A stretch of 64,000 nt of DNA from Aequorivita sublithincola DSM 14238 (GCF_000265385.1 NC_018013.1:3016001-3080000), one strand, 5' to 3'. Positions 45,501 through 55,481 are shown, counted from the stretch's first letter. A program made the numbers and translations. The notes: generated by a model not told the origin, from the sequence alone.

Positions 45501-45530
45501 ATCCTCAACTAACACTTGGGGATTTTTTTT
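45501..45530 (+). terminator. Terminator of clpC
   Basis: Arms ATCCTCAA and TTGGGGAT (one G-T pair) followed by T8. Confidence 0.75.
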
Positions 45531-45582
45531 ATTTTAAAGTCTTGAAAATGTTTAAATTGCATCTCCAATAAATTTATTTCTT

Positions 45583-45963
45583 ATGATTGATGCTGTATAT
45601 TTTGAATTTGGATTGGTTGAAATCTACAAATATTTTGTGATAGTAGTCATGAAAGAAGGCATTACTGTAAAACCAGAATATAATGCCGATTTAGAAAGTT
45701 TGGCAGAGAAATATTTTAAAGACAAAAAGTTTGGATACATTACAAATCGCAAAAATAGTTATGCGGTCAATCCGATGATTTATCTAAAAACTTCGGAAAT
45801 TCAAAACCTTGTAGCCTTTGCAGTAGTATCACCTGATGGAATGAAAGCTACCAATTTGGAAGTTGAAAAACTTTTCCTAAAAAAACCATTAAAACATTTT
45901 ACAAATATAGAAGACGCGAAAATCTGGATAGTTGAAATGATTGAAAATCCTTATTCTAGATAG
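45583..45963 (+). CDS. Small STAS/SpoIIAA-like flavobacterial protein
   Basis: A 126-residue soluble protein. The alternating strands/helices YFEFGLVEIYKYFVIVVMKE and KFGYITNRKNSYAVNPMIY resemble the STAS/SEC14-like alpha/beta fold of a small family widespread in Flavobacteriaceae. The long start at 45583 is kept because the first strand belongs to the conserved domain. It could be a regulator of a kinase or transporter, but nothing in the context shows this. Confidence 0.65.
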   Translation: MIDAVYFEFGLVEIYKYFVIVVMKEGITVKPEYNADLESLAEKYFKDKKFGYITNRKNSYAVNPMIYLKTSEIQNLVAFAVVSPDGMKATNLEVEKLFLKKPLKHFTNIEDAKIWIVEMIENPYSR

Positions 45964-45977
45964 AAATCTTAAGCAGG

Positions 45978-46862
45978 TTATTTCACTATTTTAAAAGACT
46001 TTTTAGTGTCACCATATCCAGTTGCTAAAAGAATATACAAACCATTCTGATACTTTGACAAATCAATGGTAATGGCGTTTTTTCTATTATTGATTACCTT
46101 ATCAAGCATTTTTCCATTAAGGTCGAAAATGGTTACGTTTTTTACTTCCTCAGTATTACTCAAAATACAGTTATTACTAGTAATTTTCTTTGAAGCAATT
46201 ACCTTTTCCAAGTTATTCGTTTTAGTATTTAAGAAAACTGGAATGCAATCGTCAATAGAATCTAAGTTGGCATAAAACACTTCCGTATTTTTAAAAAAAC
46301 AACTCAAAGCACCTGCGGCATTGATATTAGGATGACCGCCAGGCGCATTTATTAATGATTGTGACCCAACTCCTTCTACCCAAACTGCATTCTCCGTACT
46401 TGTTGTATTGTCTGGAGTTGGCGAAAAATAAAAATGATCGTATTCATTGCCATCTACCAAAGGTCTTTTGATGATTGAATCCAGAACAAAAGGCCCTCCA
46501 TCCTGCGGAAACGGACTTATAGGGTTTTGCATATTGAAAGTATCACCTACATTCAGCGAGAAATCATACAACAAAAATTCATCAGGAAATCCTTGGCCTA
46601 CTATGTTTAGATAGACCTTTTTGTTCGGCACATCTTCACGAATTAAAAATGTACGAGAAATAAAATGATACCCGTCTAAAATCTTATAACTCTTTCCATC
46701 AACAATAGTGTCTCCAGTTGTGTAATATTTGTCTGTCAAACACCCAAAATAGCAAGTGGTAACATGCCATTCATTAATATTATCTAGAAGTGGTTTATAA
46801 CTTTGTGAAAAAGCTGAAATACTAAAAAAGAATAAACTCGCAATTAATATCAAATTTTTCAT
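45978..46862 (-). CDS. T9SS cargo protein with type A sorting domain
   Basis: About 294 residues from the ATG at 46862, which directly precedes signal peptide MKNLILIASLFFFSISAFSQ; a longer start at 46916 would overlap hutH and is rejected. The last 75 residues form a type A C-terminal sorting domain: VTIFDLNGKML, ITIDLSKYQNGLYILLAT and a final basic KKSFKIVK. It is therefore exported by Sec and then by the type IX system to the cell surface or medium. The mature domain has two Cys pairs but no recognised catalytic motif. Confidence 0.85.
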   Translation of the reverse strand: MKNLILIASLFFFSISAFSQSYKPLLDNINEWHVTTCYFGCLTDKYYTTGDTIVDGKSYKILDGYHFISRTFLIREDVPNKKVYLNIVGQGFPDEFLLYDFSLNVGDTFNMQNPISPFPQDGGPFVLDSIIKRPLVDGNEYDHFYFSPTPDNTTSTENAVWVEGVGSQSLINAPGGHPNINAAGALSCFFKNTEVFYANLDSIDDCIPVFLNTKTNNLEKVIASKKITSNNCILSNTEEVKNVTIFDLNGKMLDKVINNRKNAITIDLSKYQNGLYILLATGYGDTKKSFKIVK

Positions 46863-46890
46863 AGCTATAAATTTCGTGTTAATATTTAAA

Positions 46891-48402
46891 TTATGCAAAC
46901 AAGACTTCGGCATCAACGTCTAACGATTGAATAAAAGCAACACTCGCATGAATATCATCTGCCATCAATCTATCATCTTCAATAAAAGAAACTATAGAGC
47001 GGTAAGGCTTTAAGAATGATTCCACAAAAGGTGAAGATTTTTTCGGCTCTCTGAATTTTAGGGCTTGTGAAGCATTCATCAACTCAATAGCAAGTATCGT
47101 TTCAATGTTTTCAATAACGCGTAAACATTTTGTGGCGCCGTTTGCACCCATACTTACGTGGTCTTCTTGTCCGTTTGAAGAAACAATAGAATCTACCGAA
47201 GCTGGCGTGGCAAGTTGTTTATTCTGGCTCACTATGCTTGCAGCCGTGTATTGAGGTATCATAAACCCGCTGTTAAGTCCTGGATTATTGACCAAAAAAG
47301 CTGGTAATTCCCGCAAACCAGAAACCAATTGATAGGTTCTTCTTTCTGAAATATTCCCCAACTCAGCCATTGCAATTGCCAAATAATCAAGCGCTAAAGC
47401 CAAAGGTTGCCCGTGAAAATTTCCACCGGAAATAATTAAATCCTCCTTAACAAAAATATTAGGATTGTCTGTTACAGAATTGATTTCCGTCTTAAACGTT
47501 TTATGCACAAAATGCAAAGTATCCTTTGTAGCGCCGTGAACCTGCGGAATACAACGGAAAGAATATGGATCCTGCACATTCTTCTTTTCAGAAAGACCCA
47601 ATTCACTTCCTTCCAAAAATTCTAAAATCTGTTCAGCGGTTTTTACTTGTCCGCGGTGTGGACGCACTAAATGAACCAATGCATTATACGGACTCATATT
47701 ACAATCAAAAGCATCTACGGAAATAGCGCCAATCAAGTCTGCCATATAGCTAAGTTTATAGCTTTTCAAAAGACAATAAACGCCGTAGGCACTCATAAAC
47801 TGAGTTCCATTAAGCAATGCCAAACCTTCTTTTGCTTGCATCGTGATAGGTTCCCAATTAAACTTCTTCATCATTTTTTCAGAAGAAATCCTATCACCCC
47901 CATAATACACTTCGCCTTTACCGAGCAATGGAAGCGAAAGATGCGCCAATGGAGCTAAATCTCCCGAAGCGCCTAAGCTTCCTTGGTTGTAAATAACTGG
48001 TAAAATATCATTGTTATAAAAATCTATTAACCTTTCAACGGTTTCAATTTGCACGCCACTATAACCATAACTCAATGATTGTATTTTCAACAAAAGCATT
48101 AATTTTATGATTGGTTTCGGCACAAATTCACCAGTACCGCAAGCGTGAGACATTACAAGGTTTTCTTGTAGTTTCGAAAGATTTTCAGATGAAATTTTTA
48201 CATTACACAGAGAACCAAAACCAGTGTTTATACCATAAACAGGCGTTTCATTGTCCTTCATTTTATCAATAAGATACTCTCTGGATTTCCGAATATTGAG
48301 CTGTGCTTCTTCAGAAAGCGCTAGCGTTTTATGGTTTTCAATAATATCCTTAACCGAAGCCAAATCTAGAATTTCTGAACTTATGTAATGTGTTTCTTGC
48401 AT
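46891..48402 (-). CDS. hutH: Histidine ammonia-lyase
   Basis: A 503-residue lyase of the MIO family. QGSLGASGDLAPLAHLS contains the Ala-Ser-Gly triad that cyclises to the methylidene-imidazolone cofactor. NGTQFMSAYGVY and the later GNFHGQPLALALDY are conserved active-site blocks. It deaminates L-histidine to urocanate, the first step of histidine degradation. hutU/hutI are not adjacent, so the pathway is scattered or the enzyme acts alone. It is transcribed from the box at 48422-48429. Confidence 0.93.
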   Translation of the reverse strand: MQETHYISSEILDLASVKDIIENHKTLALSEEAQLNIRKSREYLIDKMKDNETPVYGINTGFGSLCNVKISSENLSKLQENLVMSHACGTGEFVPKPIIKLMLLLKIQSLSYGYSGVQIETVERLIDFYNNDILPVIYNQGSLGASGDLAPLAHLSLPLLGKGEVYYGGDRISSEKMMKKFNWEPITMQAKEGLALLNGTQFMSAYGVYCLLKSYKLSYMADLIGAISVDAFDCNMSPYNALVHLVRPHRGQVKTAEQILEFLEGSELGLSEKKNVQDPYSFRCIPQVHGATKDTLHFVHKTFKTEINSVTDNPNIFVKEDLIISGGNFHGQPLALALDYLAIAMAELGNISERRTYQLVSGLRELPAFLVNNPGLNSGFMIPQYTAASIVSQNKQLATPASVDSIVSSNGQEDHVSMGANGATKCLRVIENIETILAIELMNASQALKFREPKKSSPFVESFLKPYRSIVSFIEDDRLMADDIHASVAFIQSLDVDAEVLFA

Positions 48403-48421
48403 TGGGAATGTATTCTTTTCG

Positions 48422-48429
48422 CAAAAATA
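48422..48429 (-). promoter_or_regulatory. -7 box TATTTTTG of hutH
   Basis: Perfect TAnnTTTG on the minus strand, 20 bases before the ATG at 48402. Confidence 0.55.
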
Positions 48430-48582
48430 CCATTTTTAAATTGCTGTACCATATTTCTTTGTTTCAAAAGCTAGCTGTTCTCAACAATTATTGCTCAAAG
48501 CTTTATCAAAAATTAACTATACGTAGGGGATAAAAAAACCTATTGAATATGTAATTTTACGTTCCAATTTAAATTTATAAAA

Positions 48583-49950
48583 ATGAAAAGACTAAGTTTA
48601 TTTGCTTTAGTGCTCTTTGTAATTTCTTGCAAACAAGAAGAAAAACCAGAATATTTCGTAATTAACGGAACTGTCGCAAACAATACAGCAGAAACCGCAA
48701 TGGTGCGTGGTAATGATTTTGAGGCAAAAATTCCCATCGACGCGAACGGTGTTTTTGCAGATACCCTTCACCTAAAGAACGATGGTTTTTATGAATTATA
48801 TGTGGGTCGCGAACGCACAGAAGTTTATCTTGAAAAGGGAAAAAGTCTTTCCGTAAACCTAAATGCAGACGAATTTGATGAAAGTGTAAAATACACTGGC
48901 GATTTGGCGAGTGTAAATAATTTCTTAGCCGCCAAATATCTTTGGGGTGAACAAAAAATGGACAGTAAAGAAGTGTTTTTATTGGACGAAAACAACTTTA
49001 AACAGCGGTTGTCTCAAAACCAAAAAAGCCTTGACAGTTTATACGCCGCAAATAAAATTGACAATGAAAATTTCAAGAAAAAACTTGACGAGGAAGCAAA
49101 ATATTCTCACGCACTTATGTTAGAAAACTATAAAGATGCGCACCGTTACTATTCAGGTGATGAGACTTATAGAGTTTCTGACGATTTTTATGACGAGCTT
49201 AAAAACATAAATTATAAGGATACACTGGCATATCGTAATTCTGCGGGGTATCAAAATTTGTTGGATGCGCATTTCAATAGATTAGTAAACGAAGAAACTT
49301 TTGAAAGCGGCGATAATAACCAAACCGTTATGTACCTTAAAAAGGTAAATGAAACTTTACCAAACGGATACGCAAAGGATAAAATAATGAGTTCTTATTT
49401 GAATTTTGGGCTTAAACCTGACGAAAGTTTAGATGAAGTTTTTACTATTTATAAAAACAGCAATCCAAATCCAGAAAACTTGGCGAAACTTACTGAGCGA
49501 TATAATCTTCTAAAAACGATAACCGCTGGAAATCCCTCACCTACTTTTAACTATGAAAACCATAAAGGTGGCACTACAGATTTGGCATCTTTGAAAGGTA
49601 AGTTTGTTTATATAGACGTTTGGGCTACTTGGTGCGGACCTTGCATTCGCGAGATTCCTTCGCTGAAAGCAGTAGAAAAAGATTATCACAACAAAAATGT
49701 TAAATTTGTAAGCATTTCCATAGACGAAGCGAAAGATTACGACAAATGGAAAGCAATGGTTTCTGAAAAAGACTTAAGTGGAATTCAACTAATGGCAGAT
49801 AATAACTGGAAATCGAAATTTGTGCAAGACTACGCAATTTTGGGAATTCCTAGATTCATTTTGATTGATCCCCAAGGAAATATAGTGTCTGCAGATGCGC
49901 CACGACCTTCAGACCCAATGCTAAGAAAAACCTTGGACGGATTGCTGTAA
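48583..49950 (+). CDS. TlpA-like thiol-disulfide oxidoreductase lipoprotein
   Basis: A 455-residue protein with a lipoprotein signal (lipobox VISC, Cys16). Residues 30-110 resemble the DUF4369 beta domain found ahead of Bacteroidota thioredoxins, then a long helical linker, then a TlpA/AhpC-type thioredoxin domain (about 310-455). VDVWATWCGPCIREIPSLKA carries the redox CxxC and IPRFILIDPQGN the cis-Pro loop. It would reduce or shuffle periplasmic disulfides, for example in cytochrome or envelope-protein maturation. Confidence 0.88.
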   Translation: MKRLSLFALVLFVISCKQEEKPEYFVINGTVANNTAETAMVRGNDFEAKIPIDANGVFADTLHLKNDGFYELYVGRERTEVYLEKGKSLSVNLNADEFDESVKYTGDLASVNNFLAAKYLWGEQKMDSKEVFLLDENNFKQRLSQNQKSLDSLYAANKIDNENFKKKLDEEAKYSHALMLENYKDAHRYYSGDETYRVSDDFYDELKNINYKDTLAYRNSAGYQNLLDAHFNRLVNEETFESGDNNQTVMYLKKVNETLPNGYAKDKIMSSYLNFGLKPDESLDEVFTIYKNSNPNPENLAKLTERYNLLKTITAGNPSPTFNYENHKGGTTDLASLKGKFVYIDVWATWCGPCIREIPSLKAVEKDYHNKNVKFVSISIDEAKDYDKWKAMVSEKDLSGIQLMADNNWKSKFVQDYAILGIPRFILIDPQGNIVSADAPRPSDPMLRKTLDGLL

Positions 49951-50283
49951 AACTTAAAGATGAAAATGTTCTAGATTGATATAGGTTGTGAAAATAATTG
50001 TTAATTTCTTTGTGAAACTTTGTGGCTCTTAGTGTAACTCTGTGCTACAGCTTTTTAGGAAATACAATGAAAAGAATATCAGGTTCATAAAGGCTAGGAA
50101 AACAAAAAAGAAAACAATTAGCCCTATTCCTTTAATATTACTCCATAACTATTGATTTCTTAATTTTGCGCGCAAACATTATTTTCTCATAATAATTGCT
50201 AATTTCACACAACACATAAACACGAATATATTTATCTTGCGAACCCGATGGATTAATGTCCTCCAAACAATTAAATAGTACTT
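49951..50283. other. Gene-free spacer with degenerate repeats and a -7 box
   Basis: No gene is supported in these 333 bases. At 50005-50045 short units of the form CTTTGTGAAA and CTTAGTGTAA repeat imperfectly. A perfect -7 box TAATTTTG lies at 50161-50168, which could start the lipoprotein gene at 50284 with a leader of about 110 nt. Confidence 0.5.
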
Positions 50284-51174
50284 ATGAGTCGTTCTCTTGC
50301 CATTCTTTTCTTTCTATCGTTTCTGTTTCAAAGTTGTAATGACGGAGATATTATTATAACCACCTTTAATTTTGATGATGCAGAATTAAAAACCTGCGGT
50401 AGTGCGGGAAACTATGTTTTCTACAAAGTAAATCCAGACGCTCAAGAAAGTCTTTCTTTAAAATTGAACTTGGGACAAAGTATTTATAATGAGCCTGGAG
50501 AAGTTATTCACAACTTAAATGGTTCAAATATTTTAGTAAACTATAGAACTTATGACGGGCTTTTAGGCAACAACTATTTCTGTAGTAACATTCCGCCCAC
50601 TTCGCCAAACGTAACGGTAGATTATATTGCAACTTCTGGTACAGCCGTGGTTACTGTGAGTTTTAGGATTGAAGATAATGACGGCGTTCCACAAGAATTT
50701 GAATTTGAAGGCGATACTGATGGTGATGGTCTTCCAGATATATATGATTTTGATGATGATGGTGATAATGTACCCACCGCCCGCGAGCTAAATCTAGAAG
50801 ATACAACGGACGACGACCCCAAGACAAACCCAAAAGACACTGATCTTGATGGAATACCAGATTTTTTAGACAAAAACGATGATGGCGATCTTGTTATCAC
50901 CCGTTTTGAAGACGAAAACATGAATATGGATCCCACAGACGATAAAACGGATCCAATGGTAGGCCCAGATTATCTAAATCCTGCAGTAGAAAATACGTAT
51001 GAAGTCAAAACCAGTCTTTTGCACAAGTTCCAGATTTATAAAACTGTACAGATAACTTTAAAAAATTTGGTACTAGTTCGTGGTGATGAACAAATAATCA
51101 TAGAAACCTTAAATATGGGAACCATACAAGACGTGGAAATCCAAAACAAAGAATTTACTCCAGCATCTTTGTAG
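50284..51174 (+). CDS. Lipoprotein with thrombospondin type 3 (calcium) repeats
   Basis: A 296-residue protein with a lipoprotein signal (lipobox FQSC, Cys18). Residues about 140-225 contain TSP3-like Ca2+ repeats: DTDGDGLPDIYDFDDDGDN and DTDLDGIPDFLDKNDDGD. These make a rigid calcium-dependent stalk between an N-terminal beta domain and a small C-terminal domain. It is outer-membrane attached, probably surface exposed, as is common in Bacteroidota. The partner is unknown. Confidence 0.8.
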   Translation: MSRSLAILFFLSFLFQSCNDGDIIITTFNFDDAELKTCGSAGNYVFYKVNPDAQESLSLKLNLGQSIYNEPGEVIHNLNGSNILVNYRTYDGLLGNNYFCSNIPPTSPNVTVDYIATSGTAVVTVSFRIEDNDGVPQEFEFEGDTDGDGLPDIYDFDDDGDNVPTARELNLEDTTDDDPKTNPKDTDLDGIPDFLDKNDDGDLVITRFEDENMNMDPTDDKTDPMVGPDYLNPAVENTYEVKTSLLHKFQIYKTVQITLKNLVLVRGDEQIIIETLNMGTIQDVEIQNKEFTPASL

Positions 51175-51196
51175 ATTGAAGTGCTTGTTAATTTGG

Positions 51197-51217
51197 GATT
51201 CGGGATTTGTTAATTCG
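51197..51217. repeat. Dispersed intergenic repeat, inverted copy of 14215-14235
   Basis: GATTCGGGATTTGTTAATTC plus G; 20 of 21 bases equal the reverse complement of 14215-14235. It is followed by a short CTACCTACTACCTACT microsatellite (about 51235-51255). Confidence 0.55.
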
Positions 51218-51252
51218 AGCTAAATGAACTACTCACTCCTACTACCTACTAC

Positions 51253-51795
51253 CTACTTATTCAAAAAGATATAAACCTCAGTAGCTCCGCGCCCATATTT
51301 CTGATAATCAGCGTCATAAAATTTCAGGTTATCGTAGCGGTTAAAGAGAAATTCAAGTTCTGAACGCAACACGCCCTCGCCCACTCCGTGAATAAAAACA
51401 ACCTTTTGAATTCTTTTTGAAATGGCAAAATCCAGTTGCCTTTTTGCTGTATCCATTTGAATGGTTAACATTTCATAATTGTCCAACCCGCGTGTTTTTG
51501 GTACTAGTTGATTGATGTGAAGATCAACCTCCATCGTTGGTAAATTGCGCTCCTTTGGTTTCGTACGAACTGTTTTTCCAGGCTTTTGGTTTTGTTTTTC
51601 TGAAATTATAGAGGAAACATCCATCTGCGATAATTCTCTTTTTGAAATAGAACCGTCCATAACAATAAGTTCTTGTTTTGAAAAATCCAACTCAAAACCA
51701 TCCGTGGTCATAACAGTAACTTCATTACCCTTAATAGCAGTAACCACGCCCGAAATAGCATCATCCAACACTGAAACTTTATCGCCTATTTTCAT
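51253..51795 (-). CDS. Smr-domain protein
   Basis: A 180-residue protein. Residues 1-60 form a small beta-barrel-like domain (KIGDKVSVLDDAISGVVTA) as in DUF2027. The C-terminal Smr domain (about 92-180) has EVDLHINQLV and VVFIHGVGEGVLRSELE, the LDLHG- and HGxGxG-like motifs of MutS2-type nicking endonucleases. Without the MutS part it may act in RNA/DNA cleavage or ribosome rescue, as shown for other stand-alone Smr proteins. Confidence 0.85.
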   Translation of the reverse strand: MKIGDKVSVLDDAISGVVTAIKGNEVTVMTTDGFELDFSKQELIVMDGSISKRELSQMDVSSIISEKQNQKPGKTVRTKPKERNLPTMEVDLHINQLVPKTRGLDNYEMLTIQMDTAKRQLDFAISKRIQKVVFIHGVGEGVLRSELEFLFNRYDNLKFYDADYQKYGRGATEVYIFLNK

Positions 51796-51987
51796 AAATA
51801 TGATTCTTTCAATTTTAATTTATTACAAATATTTAAAAACATCATTTAAGCAAGTTAATAAGCTCACAACGAAATTTTTATGTATTTTGTAATAATCTAT
51901 ATCTTTTATGGATTATTATTTTTAAATTTAACCCTTTAAAAACCTGTCTTTATAGCCTCTTAAAAAGGTTTTAAAAACCGTAAAAAT

Positions 51988-53919
51988 ATGAAAAACCTAT
52001 TACTTTTTTCCACAATACTTTTAACAACTGCTGGTGCGTTTGCACAGTTGACTGTCAAGCCTGCGGGTTTAGGAGCTTCCGCCACCGACTCTTATATTTA
52101 TGTGAAAGACCAGATACTCTATGTTAAGGGAGATGTAAATTTAACCAAAAATAATCCTCTTGGTGATCAAGTAGCAAGCATCTATCTACGAAATAATGGA
52201 CAGCTAATTCAAGGAGGAACTGGTTCTAATAATAGTGGAAATGGTTATTTATCGGTACAACAAAACACAAAACCTACAAATGCTTTTGCTTACTACTACT
52301 GGTGTTCTCCTGTTGGAAATACCACTGTGGGAGGAGTTGGAAATACCAATTTTGGATTGGGAAGTATTTACCAAGATACAAATGCCCGAATAGGTGAAGG
52401 TACAAAAGCACAGTTAAGTGTAAACATATCTGGTAAAGAAGGTTTTAACGATCCGCTTACTATTTCAAAACGGTGGATGTATATTCATCCAACTCCTGGG
52501 ACTGAAGCAGAAGGAAACTATACTCGAATTAACGCTTCGAACGGAGCAAAAGCTGGTGACGGCTTTACTATGAAAGGTGTAAATACCGGTGATTTAGGAA
52601 ACAATACCGCTACTACAACCCTCGATCAACTATATGAATTTAGAGGAAGACCAAATAACGGAGATTTTCTAATTCCTGTTTCAGGACCTGTCCCTACTGG
52701 TAATGGCACTGATGCTATGATGACACTTACTGGCAATCCATACCCTTCTGCTCTTGATTTAACTCAAGTTTTTAATGAATCTGGAAATACCTCCTTAAAC
52801 TCAATATTTTATTATGATGAGGATAGAACGAAAATGACACATAATTATAGCGGAAAACCTTTTGGGTATGGTGTTTGGATTCCCGGAGTTAGTGGCAATG
52901 GTGAGTTTACAAATGCTACATTTTATATATGGAACGCATCTGGAGGTAGTTCTGGAGGCACTCCTTCCACAAGAACAGATTTTCCTACAAGATATGCGCC
53001 TATAGGGCAAGGATTTATGTTTGTTGGAAACAGCCTTGGGACTGTAACAATTAAAAATTCTCATAGAGTGTTTGAAAAAGAAGGCAGCGGATCTGTTTTC
53101 TTTAGGCCCACTTTCGATGACACAAATTATGAGGAAACGATAACTCAAGATGACCTTAGTTCAATTTCTACTTCCTCTGAAGAATTAGACACACGTACAC
53201 CACAAATGCGTTTATATGTAGTCTTTGACGACGCATTAACGAGAGATATATTATTGGTTTTTTCAGACCAAGCGAGTGATGGATACGATCGCGGTATGGA
53301 TGGATTGAGTCCAGGAGGAATGAAGTCTGATGCGTACTTTCCTGTAGGTCCAGATAATGACCGCCTTCCATATGTCATCAACTCCGTTAATTACGATGAA
53401 AGCAAACAAATACCAATCGCTTTCAAAATAAAAAACACTTCAAAAATACGTTTAGTAGTAGCCGAAGAAGTTAAAAAACCATACCAAAGAGCGTACTTAT
53501 TTGACCGTCAAGAAAACACTTACAAACAATTGACAAACGCAAGTATAGCTGGAGTTAACCTAACCCTACCTCCTGGAAATTATGACAACAGATTCTTTAT
53601 AGTTTTCCATAATCCAGATGCAAAACGTGATACGCCACAGTCAGAGATTGATGCAAAAGAAGCTATCGTTGCAAGTGTAGATTTTTTCCAAAACAACCCA
53701 GCACATCAGTTGGAGGTAAGAAATCCAAAAGGTTATACCATTAAGTCTGCTGCTATTTATGATATGAGTGGTAAATTGGTGATCCAGGAGAAAAACTTGG
53801 GAGCTAACAATAAATATAGCTTCAACACTGGGAATCTTAGTGATGGTGTTTATTTAGTAAAACTTACCACTTCAGAAGATATTACGATAGACTATAGAGC
53901 TATTGTTCACAATAAATAA
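51988..53919 (+). CDS. Large T9SS cargo protein with type A sorting domain
   Basis: A 643-residue protein with signal peptide MKNLLLFSTILLTTAGAFAQ. The mature region is Gly/Asn/Thr-rich beta structure with no catalytic motif that I recognise, like other Bacteroidota surface proteins. The last 80 residues are a type A sorting domain: AAIYDMSGKLVIQEKN, NLSDGVYLVKLTTS and the final TIDYRAIVHNK. It should be secreted through the type IX system. It is monocistronic and ended by the terminator at 53965-53995. Confidence 0.85.
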   Translation: MKNLLLFSTILLTTAGAFAQLTVKPAGLGASATDSYIYVKDQILYVKGDVNLTKNNPLGDQVASIYLRNNGQLIQGGTGSNNSGNGYLSVQQNTKPTNAFAYYYWCSPVGNTTVGGVGNTNFGLGSIYQDTNARIGEGTKAQLSVNISGKEGFNDPLTISKRWMYIHPTPGTEAEGNYTRINASNGAKAGDGFTMKGVNTGDLGNNTATTTLDQLYEFRGRPNNGDFLIPVSGPVPTGNGTDAMMTLTGNPYPSALDLTQVFNESGNTSLNSIFYYDEDRTKMTHNYSGKPFGYGVWIPGVSGNGEFTNATFYIWNASGGSSGGTPSTRTDFPTRYAPIGQGFMFVGNSLGTVTIKNSHRVFEKEGSGSVFFRPTFDDTNYEETITQDDLSSISTSSEELDTRTPQMRLYVVFDDALTRDILLVFSDQASDGYDRGMDGLSPGGMKSDAYFPVGPDNDRLPYVINSVNYDESKQIPIAFKIKNTSKIRLVVAEEVKKPYQRAYLFDRQENTYKQLTNASIAGVNLTLPPGNYDNRFFIVFHNPDAKRDTPQSEIDAKEAIVASVDFFQNNPAHQLEVRNPKGYTIKSAAIYDMSGKLVIQEKNLGANNKYSFNTGNLSDGVYLVKLTTSEDITIDYRAIVHNK

Positions 53920-53964
53920 GAAATAGTCCACCTATAGGATTATGTTAGTTTACCCATGAACCAG

Positions 53965-53995
53965 AAACGGCCCTGAAAATATCAGGGCCGTTTTG
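53965..53995. terminator. Terminator between convergent T9SS and rocD genes
   Basis: Perfect arms AAACGGCCCTGA and TCAGGGCCGTTT around five bases, followed by TGATTTT. Confidence 0.85.
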
Positions 53996-54067
53996 ATTTT
54001 AAAGTCATTGTGAGGCACGAAGCAATCTCATAATGTTTAACGTGTCACACTGAGCGCATTCGAAGTG

Positions 54068-55348
54068 TTATTTCTCAAACTCCTTCAAGGTTTTAATAAT
54101 TATTGAAACACAATCCATAAGTTGCTTTTCGTTCATAACCAATGGCGGCGCAAAACGAATAATATTTCCGTGTGTAGGTTTTGCAAGCAAACCGTTATCG
54201 CGAAGTTTAAGGCAAATGTTCCAAGCAGTATCGCTGTCCTCAGAATCATTAATCACAATTGCATTCAACAATCCTTTTCCACGAACAAGTTTTGTGATAT
54301 TGCTGGTTTCTATAAATTTATTCAGTTCACTTCGGAAAAGTTTTCCAAGCTTTTCAGCATTTTCAGCAAGCTTTTCATCTTTAACCACACTCAATGCCGC
54401 AATAGCTACCGCAGCAGCTACAGGGTTTCCACCAAAAGTAGAACCGTGGTTTCCTGGTTGTATAACACTCATAATATCGTCATTCGCTAAAACAGCCGAA
54501 ACTGGATAAGCGCCACCACTCATCGCTTTTCCAAGAATCAAAAGATCTGGCTTTACATCGGGTGTACCGCTACAGTTTTTTTCCGGACAATCGCAATCGC
54601 CACAAGTTGCCAGCAGACGGCCCGTACGGGCAATGCCTGTTTGTACTTCATCTGCAATAAAGAGTACGTTGTGCTTTTCGCAAAGTGCTTTGGCCTTTTT
54701 CAAATACCCTTCAGAAGGAACATAAACTCCTGCTTCTCCTTGAATAGGTTCCACCAAGAATCCAGCAATGTTTTTATTGCTTTCCAAATGTTGCTGAAGT
54801 TGCTCCAGATTGTTGTATTCTATTTTTATAAAACCTTTTGTGTAAGGTCCAAAATGCTTTCGCGCCACAGGATCATTGCTGAAAGAAATAATTGTAGTAG
54901 TACGCCCGTGGAAATTGTTTTCACAAACCACGATTTCGGCTTCGTTTTCTTCAATTCCTTTCTTTTCATAAGCCCATTTACGGCAGATTTTTAAAGCGGT
55001 TTCCACAGCTTCGGCACCCGTATTCATAGGAAGCAATTTGTCGAAATTGAAAAACTCACAAGCAAATTTTTCATACTTCCCAAGAATATCATTATGAAAG
55101 GCACGCGAAGTTAACGCAAGTGTTTTTGCTTGTTGGGTCATTGCGTCCACAATTTTTGGATGGCAATGTCCTTGGTTTACTGCAGAATAGGCCGAAAGAA
55201 AATCGTAGTATTTCTTGCCTTCCACATCCCAAACATAAACGCCCTCTCCCCTATTCAAAACCACAGGAAGCGGATGATAGTTGTGGGCTCCGTATTTGTT
55301 TTCTAAATCGATTGCTTTTTGTGAAGCTGTTTGCTCTAAAACTGACAT
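54068..55348 (-). CDS. rocD: Ornithine aminotransferase
   Basis: About 427 residues from the ATG at 55348 (an upstream start at 55441 adds 31 residues of non-conserved sequence). It is a class III PLP aminotransferase. NTGAEAVETALKICRKW is the cofactor phosphate region, FIADEVQTGIARTGRL contains the PLP-ring Asp, and ILGKAMSGGAYPVSA the Schiff-base Lys. It converts ornithine and 2-oxoglutarate to glutamate-semialdehyde and glutamate. Residues 249-259 carry CGDCDCPEKNC, a four-Cys insertion absent from most other OATs but seen in flavobacterial ones; it may bind a metal. Confidence 0.92.
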   Translation of the reverse strand: MSVLEQTASQKAIDLENKYGAHNYHPLPVVLNRGEGVYVWDVEGKKYYDFLSAYSAVNQGHCHPKIVDAMTQQAKTLALTSRAFHNDILGKYEKFACEFFNFDKLLPMNTGAEAVETALKICRKWAYEKKGIEENEAEIVVCENNFHGRTTTIISFSNDPVARKHFGPYTKGFIKIEYNNLEQLQQHLESNKNIAGFLVEPIQGEAGVYVPSEGYLKKAKALCEKHNVLFIADEVQTGIARTGRLLATCGDCDCPEKNCSGTPDVKPDLLILGKAMSGGAYPVSAVLANDDIMSVIQPGNHGSTFGGNPVAAAVAIAALSVVKDEKLAENAEKLGKLFRSELNKFIETSNITKLVRGKGLLNAIVINDSEDSDTAWNICLKLRDNGLLAKPTHGNIIRFAPPLVMNEKQLMDCVSIIIKTLKEFEK

Positions 55349-55481
55349 AATGTTGTAATATTTTGAAGTAAAAAAGTTGTGATTCCTACTTAATGGAGAG
55401 AAATCATCCTTGGGCTGCAAATTACTAAAATTATCCCACATTTTTTGAAGCCTTAACAGGATTTAAACCTAACAATTATGC

